In this document: positions 60,324-64,000 of the stretch, piece after piece | Position numbering within the stretch: the stretch's first letter is position 1 | How the letters are laid out: each line of letters begins with the position of its first letter | Assembly (NCBI RefSeq): GCF_010977575.1 | Contig: NZ_CP048812.1 | Span: 2,604,001-2,668,000 of the forward strand | Direction: 5' to 3' | Origin: Halomonas socia | GTDB taxonomy: Bacteria; Pseudomonadota; Gammaproteobacteria; Pseudomonadales; Halomonadaceae | Length of the DNA stretch: 64,000 nucleotides | The notes under the pieces: generated by a model | Database searches by the model: none | What the model saw: only the letters and a program-made list of their open reading frames with translations | Told to the model about the DNA's origin: nothing | Translations under genes and position numbers: made by a program

Positions 60324-61226
60324 TTACTGACGGTAGGCGGCCTCCTTGAGGGCGCGAATGCGATCATCCAGCGGCGGGTGGCTGGCGAACATGCGCTCCA
60401 TCAGCGAGCGGGTCTGGCCCTTGGTGATGGCCATGGCGCGCAGGGTGTCCGGCATCTGGTCGGGCAGTTCGGTTTCGGCCTTGAGGCGCGCCAGAGCGTT
60501 GATCATCGCCCCGGAGCCGGCCAGCCTGGCGCCGGCGGCGTCGGCGCGGTATTCGCGGAAGCGCGAGAACCAGGCGACGATCGCCGAGGCGACGATGCCG
60601 AACACGATCTCGGCCACGATCACCACCGCGAAGTAGCCCATGAAGCCGAGCCCGGCACCGTCTGTGCGGCTCTTGAGGAAGCTGTCAACCAAGTGGGCGA
60701 CGATGCGCGCAAAGAACATCACGAAGGTGTTCACTACGCCCTGGATCAGCGCCAGGGTCACCATGTCGCCGTTGGCCACGTGGCCGATCTCGTGGGCCAG
60801 CACCGCGCGCACTTCCTCCGGGCGCATGCGGTTGAGCAGGCCGGCGGAAACCGCCACCAGGGCATCGTTCCTGTTCCAGCCGGTAGCGAAGGCGTTGGAC
60901 TGCTGGGCCGGGAAGATCCCTACCTCGGGGGTCTTGATACCCGCTTCGCGTGACAGCTCCTCGACGGTGTCGAGCAGCCACTTCTCGGTGCTGTTCGACG
61001 GCTGCTCGATGACCACCGTGCCGGTGCTGCGCTTGGCCATCCACTTGGAGATGAACAGCGAGATCATCGAGCCGGCCATGCCGAAGATGAAGCAGAAGAT
61101 CAGCAGCGAGTTCATGTTCAGGCCTTGGGCGTTGAGGTAGGGCTCAACGCCGAGCAGCCTGAGGGTGATGCTGGCGACCAGGATCACCCCCAGGTTGGTG
61201 GCCAGGAAAAGCAGGATTCTCATCAT
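60324..61226 (-). CDS. htpX: Membrane protease HtpX
   Basis: HtpX is an inner-membrane zinc metalloprotease that degrades misfolded membrane proteins and is induced by envelope stress. The 300-residue protein has two N-terminal membrane segments, the cytosolic SNAFATGW region, the zinc motif HEIGH followed by the third-ligand helix near EYRADAAGA, and a third and fourth hydrophobic segment between. The first of two adjacent ATG codons has GGAGA about nine bases upstream. Confidence 0.96.
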   Translation of the reverse strand: MMRILLFLATNLGVILVASITLRLLGVEPYLNAQGLNMNSLLIFCFIFGMAGSMISLFISKWMAKRSTGTVVIEQPSNSTEKWLLDTVEELSREAGIKTPEVGIFPAQQSNAFATGWNRNDALVAVSAGLLNRMRPEEVRAVLAHEIGHVANGDMVTLALIQGVVNTFVMFFARIVAHLVDSFLKSRTDGAGLGFMGYFAVVIVAEIVFGIVASAIVAWFSRFREYRADAAGARLAGSGAMINALARLKAETELPDQMPDTLRAMAITKGQTRSLMERMFASHPPLDDRIRALKEAAYRQ

Positions 61227-61319
61227 GTTGCACGGTCTCCGGCAAGAAACGACAAATTAGCTGTGGATTAGATACGGCCTGTGCGCCCGGGTTTCAAGCG
61301 CACCGGCGTGTTTAATCGT

Positions 61320-62546
61320 TCATTGGCGATAGCGCGACAGGAAGTTGCCGAAGCGCTCCAGCGCATCGCCGAGCTGCTCGGCCCAGGGCAGGGTGACGAT
61401 GCGCACGTGGTCCGGCTCCGGCCAGTTGAAGGCGGTGCCCTGGACCAGCAGGATCTTCTCCTGCAGCAGCAGGTCGAGCACCAACTGCTGGTCGTCCTGG
61501 ATATTGAACACCTTGGGGTCGAGCCGCGGGAAGGCGTAGAGCGCGCCCTTGGGTGTGGTGCAGGAGACCCCGGGGATGGCGTTGAGCTTCTCCACGGTGA
61601 TGTCGCGCTGGGCGCGCAGCCGCCCGCCGGGCAGGATCAGGTCGTTGATCGACTGGTAGCCGCCCAGCGCGGTCTGGATGGCGTGCTGGGCCGGCACATT
61701 GGCGCACAGGCGCATCGAGGCGAGCATGGTCAGGCCCTGGATGTAATCGGCGGCGCACTGCTTGGCGACGCTGCCGGAGAGGATCATCCAGCCGGAGCGG
61801 AAGCCGGCGCAGCGGTAGCTCTTGGAGAGCCCGTTCATGGTCACCACCAGTTGGTCTTCGCTGGCCAGGGCGCCGGTGGAGACGTGCTCGACGTCGTCGT
61901 AGAGGATCTTGTCGTAGATCTCGTCGGAGAACACCACCAGGTCGTGCTCGCGGGCGATGTCGAGCAGCTCGCTGACCACCGCTGGCGGATACACCGCGCC
62001 GGTGGGGTTGTTGGGATTGATCAGCACGATGGCGCGGGTATGGCTGGTGACCTTGGCACGAATATCGTCCATGTCCGGCGCCCAGTCGGCCTGCTCGTCG
62101 CACAGGTAGTGCACCGGCCGGCCGCCGGAGAGGTTGGCGGCAGCGGTCCACAGCGGATAGTCCGGCGCCGGGATCAGCACCTCGTCGCCGTCGTTGAGCA
62201 GCGCCTGCATGGCCATCACGATCAGCTCGGAGACGCCGTTGCCGACATAGATGTCCTCGATGCCGACGCCGGGGATCTGCTTGCGCTGGCACTCCTGCAT
62301 GATCGCCTTGCGCGCCGAGTAGAGTCCCTTGGAGTCGCAGTAGCCCTGGGCGGTGGGCAGGTTGCGCATCACGTCCTGGAGGATCTCCTCCGGCGCCTCG
62401 AAGCCGAACGGCGCGGGGTTGCCGATATTCAGCTTGAGGATGCGCTGGCCTTCCTCTTCCAGGCGCTTGGCGTGGTCGAGCACCGGGCCGCGGATGTCGT
62501 AGCAGACGTTATGAAGCTTATGCGATTTCCTGATCGGGGTGTCCAT
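61320..62546 (-). CDS. alaA: Pyridoxal-phosphate aminotransferase, alanine-synthesising AlaA type
   Basis: The 408-residue class I aminotransferase has the PLP Lys in NGLSKSYRCAGFRSGWM, the NPNNPTGAVYP and SDEIYDKI motifs, and the YCDSKGLYSARKAI block. These match AlaA/YfbQ (glutamate-pyruvate aminotransferase) more closely than AspC. The start is the ATG of MDTPIRKSHKLHNVCYDIRGP; the longest frame extends 26 residues into the ylqF gene. It neighbours htpX, a linkage seen in related bacteria. Confidence 0.88.
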   Translation of the reverse strand: MDTPIRKSHKLHNVCYDIRGPVLDHAKRLEEEGQRILKLNIGNPAPFGFEAPEEILQDVMRNLPTAQGYCDSKGLYSARKAIMQECQRKQIPGVGIEDIYVGNGVSELIVMAMQALLNDGDEVLIPAPDYPLWTAAANLSGGRPVHYLCDEQADWAPDMDDIRAKVTSHTRAIVLINPNNPTGAVYPPAVVSELLDIAREHDLVVFSDEIYDKILYDDVEHVSTGALASEDQLVVTMNGLSKSYRCAGFRSGWMILSGSVAKQCAADYIQGLTMLASMRLCANVPAQHAIQTALGGYQSINDLILPGGRLRAQRDITVEKLNAIPGVSCTTPKGALYAFPRLDPKVFNIQDDQQLVLDLLLQEKILLVQGTAFNWPEPDHVRIVTLPWAEQLGDALERFGNFLSRYRQ

Positions 62547-62592
62547 GAGGTGTCCGAAAATGCGTCCAGTAGTGGGGCCCGCGAGGGGCGTC

Positions 62593-63552
62593 TCATTGGT
62601 TATCGGTGGTGCTTGGGGCGTCATCCTCGGCCGCTGGCGCGGGGATATCCGCCGGGGTCTCGAGCGTTACCGGGCCGAGCTTGCCATCGCGCAGCTCGTG
62701 CAGCAGCACCTCGGCACCGCGGTGCAGGTCGACTTCGCCGCCGGCGCGCAGGCCGCCGCGCCTGGCGGCGATCTCGGCGACGATGGCCGCGCCGTCGAAG
62801 CCGGCCAGGGCCAGGAAGTCGGGCCGGGCCGGGCCGTCGGCCTCGACCCGCGCCGCCTCGGGATTGGCGGTGTAGGCGGGCAGCGCCTTGAGTTTATAGC
62901 GCGCGGTGAGGGCCTCGGGATAGCGCTTGGCCAGTTCGGCGGCGGTGATCACTGCCACGTCGATGTAGTCGATGGCGGTATCGCGGATCGCGCCGCTGGC
63001 GGCCAGGCGGTAGGCGCTGGCCTGGTCCTCGATCTTCGGCCACAGCACGCCGGGGGTGTCGACCAGCGCCACCCGTCCGTCGAGGCGCACCTTCTGCTGG
63101 CGCTTGGTCACCGCCGGCTCGTTACCGGTCTTGGCGATCTTGCGGCCGGCCAGGCCGTTGATCAAGGTCGACTTGCCCACGTTGGGGATGCCCATCACCA
63201 TGACCCGCACGTCGCGGTCGGCGCGGATCTGGCCGGCCAGCTCGTGGCACAGCTTGGGGATGCGCTTGAGCTCTCGGGCGTTGGTGGTGGTCACTGCCAG
63301 GGCGCGGGTATCGGACTGGGCGTCGAAGTGGGCGACCCATTCGGCGGTGCGCGCCGGATCGGCGAGGTCGGCCCGCGACAGGATCTTGAGCACCGGCTTG
63401 TGTTCGGTGAGCTCGGCGAGCATCGGATTGGCGCTGGAGTAGGGCAGGCGGGCATCCAGCACCTCGAGCACCACGTCGATCTCCGGCAGCGCCTCCTTGA
63501 TCTGGCGGCGCGCCTTGTTCATGTGTCCCGGGAACCAGCCGAGCATGGCCAC
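62593..63552 (-). CDS. ylqF: YlqF/RbgA-type circularly permuted GTPase
   Basis: The 319-residue protein has the permuted order of G motifs: the G4-like LSRADLAD near residue 60, then G1 GIPNVGKST near 120 and G3 DTPG near 165. The N-terminus WFPGHMNKARRQIKEALPEIDVVLEVLDARLP is the hallmark of the RbgA/YlqF family, which acts in late 50S subunit assembly. An acidic C-terminal tail follows. The rightward frames over this gene are shadows. Co-directional alaA starts 47 bases after its stop. Confidence 0.92.
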   Translation of the reverse strand: MAMLGWFPGHMNKARRQIKEALPEIDVVLEVLDARLPYSSANPMLAELTEHKPVLKILSRADLADPARTAEWVAHFDAQSDTRALAVTTTNARELKRIPKLCHELAGQIRADRDVRVMVMGIPNVGKSTLINGLAGRKIAKTGNEPAVTKRQQKVRLDGRVALVDTPGVLWPKIEDQASAYRLAASGAIRDTAIDYIDVAVITAAELAKRYPEALTARYKLKALPAYTANPEAARVEADGPARPDFLALAGFDGAAIVAEIAARRGGLRAGGEVDLHRGAEVLLHELRDGKLGPVTLETPADIPAPAAEDDAPSTTDNQ

Positions 63553-63632
63553 TCTCCATCAGCGTGCAAAAGGTGACCATTCTAGCAGAGCGTAACCCGG
63601 GCGTGGGCCGGCAAACGCCGGCCCGGGCGGGC

Positions 63633-64000
63633 TCATTCGCCGTCGTGAAAGCTCAGCGACACCGAGTTGATGCAGTAGCGCAGGCCGGTGGTCTGGGGCG
63701 GGCCATCGGGGAATACATGGCCGAGGTGGGCGTTGCAGTGGGCGCAGACCACTTCGGTGCGCTGCATGGCATGGCTGGCGTCGGCGTGCTCTTCCACGGC
63801 GTTGACCCCCAGCGGGCGGTCGAAGCTCGGCCAGCCGCAGCCGGCGTCGAACTTGTGCTCGCTCTCGAACAGCGGCGCCTGGCAGCACACACAGTGGTAG
63901 ATGCCGTGGTCGTCGCTGACCTGGTAGTAGTCGCCGCTGAACGGCCGTTCAGTGCCTTTCTCACGGGTGACGCGATACTGCTCCGGGGTGAGCTGGGCGC
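63633..64000 (-). CDS. msrB: Peptide-methionine (R)-S-oxide reductase MsrB, 5' end missing
   Basis: At least 122 residues are present and the gene continues beyond the right edge. Visible elements are the [21 protein letters not shown] start region, two zinc-binding pairs (CVCC and CAHC), the [11 protein letters not shown] core and the catalytic Cys in RYCINSVSL. It reduces the R-epimer of methionine sulfoxide, complementary to MsrA at the other end of the window. No signal peptide can be assessed. Confidence 0.95.
   Translation of the reverse strand, partial: AQLTPEQYRVTREKGTERPFSGDYYQVSDDHGIYHCVCCQAPLFESEHKFDAGCGWPSFDRPLGVNAVEEHADASHAMQRTEVVCAHCNAHLGHVFPDGPPQTTGLRYCINSVSLSFHDGE

Overview
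The window is a 64 kb stretch of high-GC gammaproteobacterial chromosome. The gene content suggests a halophilic or marine relative of Halomonas: isocitrate lyase of the ~530-residue class, monomeric NADP-isocitrate dehydrogenase, the 180-kDa class NAD-glutamate dehydrogenase, TTT-type carboxylate uptake and many acidic residues in the proteins. The genus is an inference; there is no rRNA or phylogenetic marker search behind it.

Layout. 1-3.0 kb: the 5' end of a periplasmic MsrA, then a membrane-domain/flavoprotein-disulfide-reductase fusion overlapping a CDP-alcohol phosphatidyltransferase. 3.0-9.0 kb: a nickel block, with a five-gene NikABCDE-type ABC importer, a divergent NikR and a near-consensus NikR operator between them, followed by convergent SlyD. 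9.2-12.7 kb: a small membrane protein, a glycine-zipper lipoprotein, aceA and a GNAT acetyltransferase. 12.7-25.7 kb: the enterobacterial-style order roxA-purB-hflD-mnmA / nudJ-rluE-icd, split by a TetR-RND efflux cassette with two matching operators. 25.9-36.0 kb: clpS-clpA-infA-bpt-aat-ftsK-lolA-rarA, which places all the specific components of the bacterial N-degron pathway together. 36.2-49.1 kb: housekeeping genes (a hemerythrin-like protein, a LysR regulator, murI, trmA, gdhB, pyrD, rmf, rlmKL and a glutaredoxin-like protein).

49.3-58.7 kb is the accessory part and the most interesting region. It is an apparently single catabolic operon: a sugar isomerase/epimerase, an enolase-superfamily enzyme, a Gfo/Idh/MocA dehydrogenase, a DUF993 aldolase-like protein, a second isomerase/epimerase, a TctC-TctB-TctA tripartite transporter and a TetR regulator. 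Two copies of an AAGTAACyATTTGGTT operator precede it. Two single-base lesions are visible: the start of tctA is out of frame at a run of eight G, and the TetR gene is frameshifted in the middle. Base composition falls noticeably towards the distal end of this block. The substrate is not known from the sequence; a carboxylated sugar or glycoside handled through a keto-sugar intermediate is the best guess.

58.7-64 kb returns to core genes: a stand-alone WGR protein, pdxB, htpX, an AlaA-like aminotransferase, an RbgA/YlqF-type GTPase and the 3' part of msrB. No rRNA, tRNA, CRISPR array, insertion sequence or prophage gene was recognised. Start codons were moved from the longest reading frame wherever a ribosome binding site or gene overlap indicated another start.
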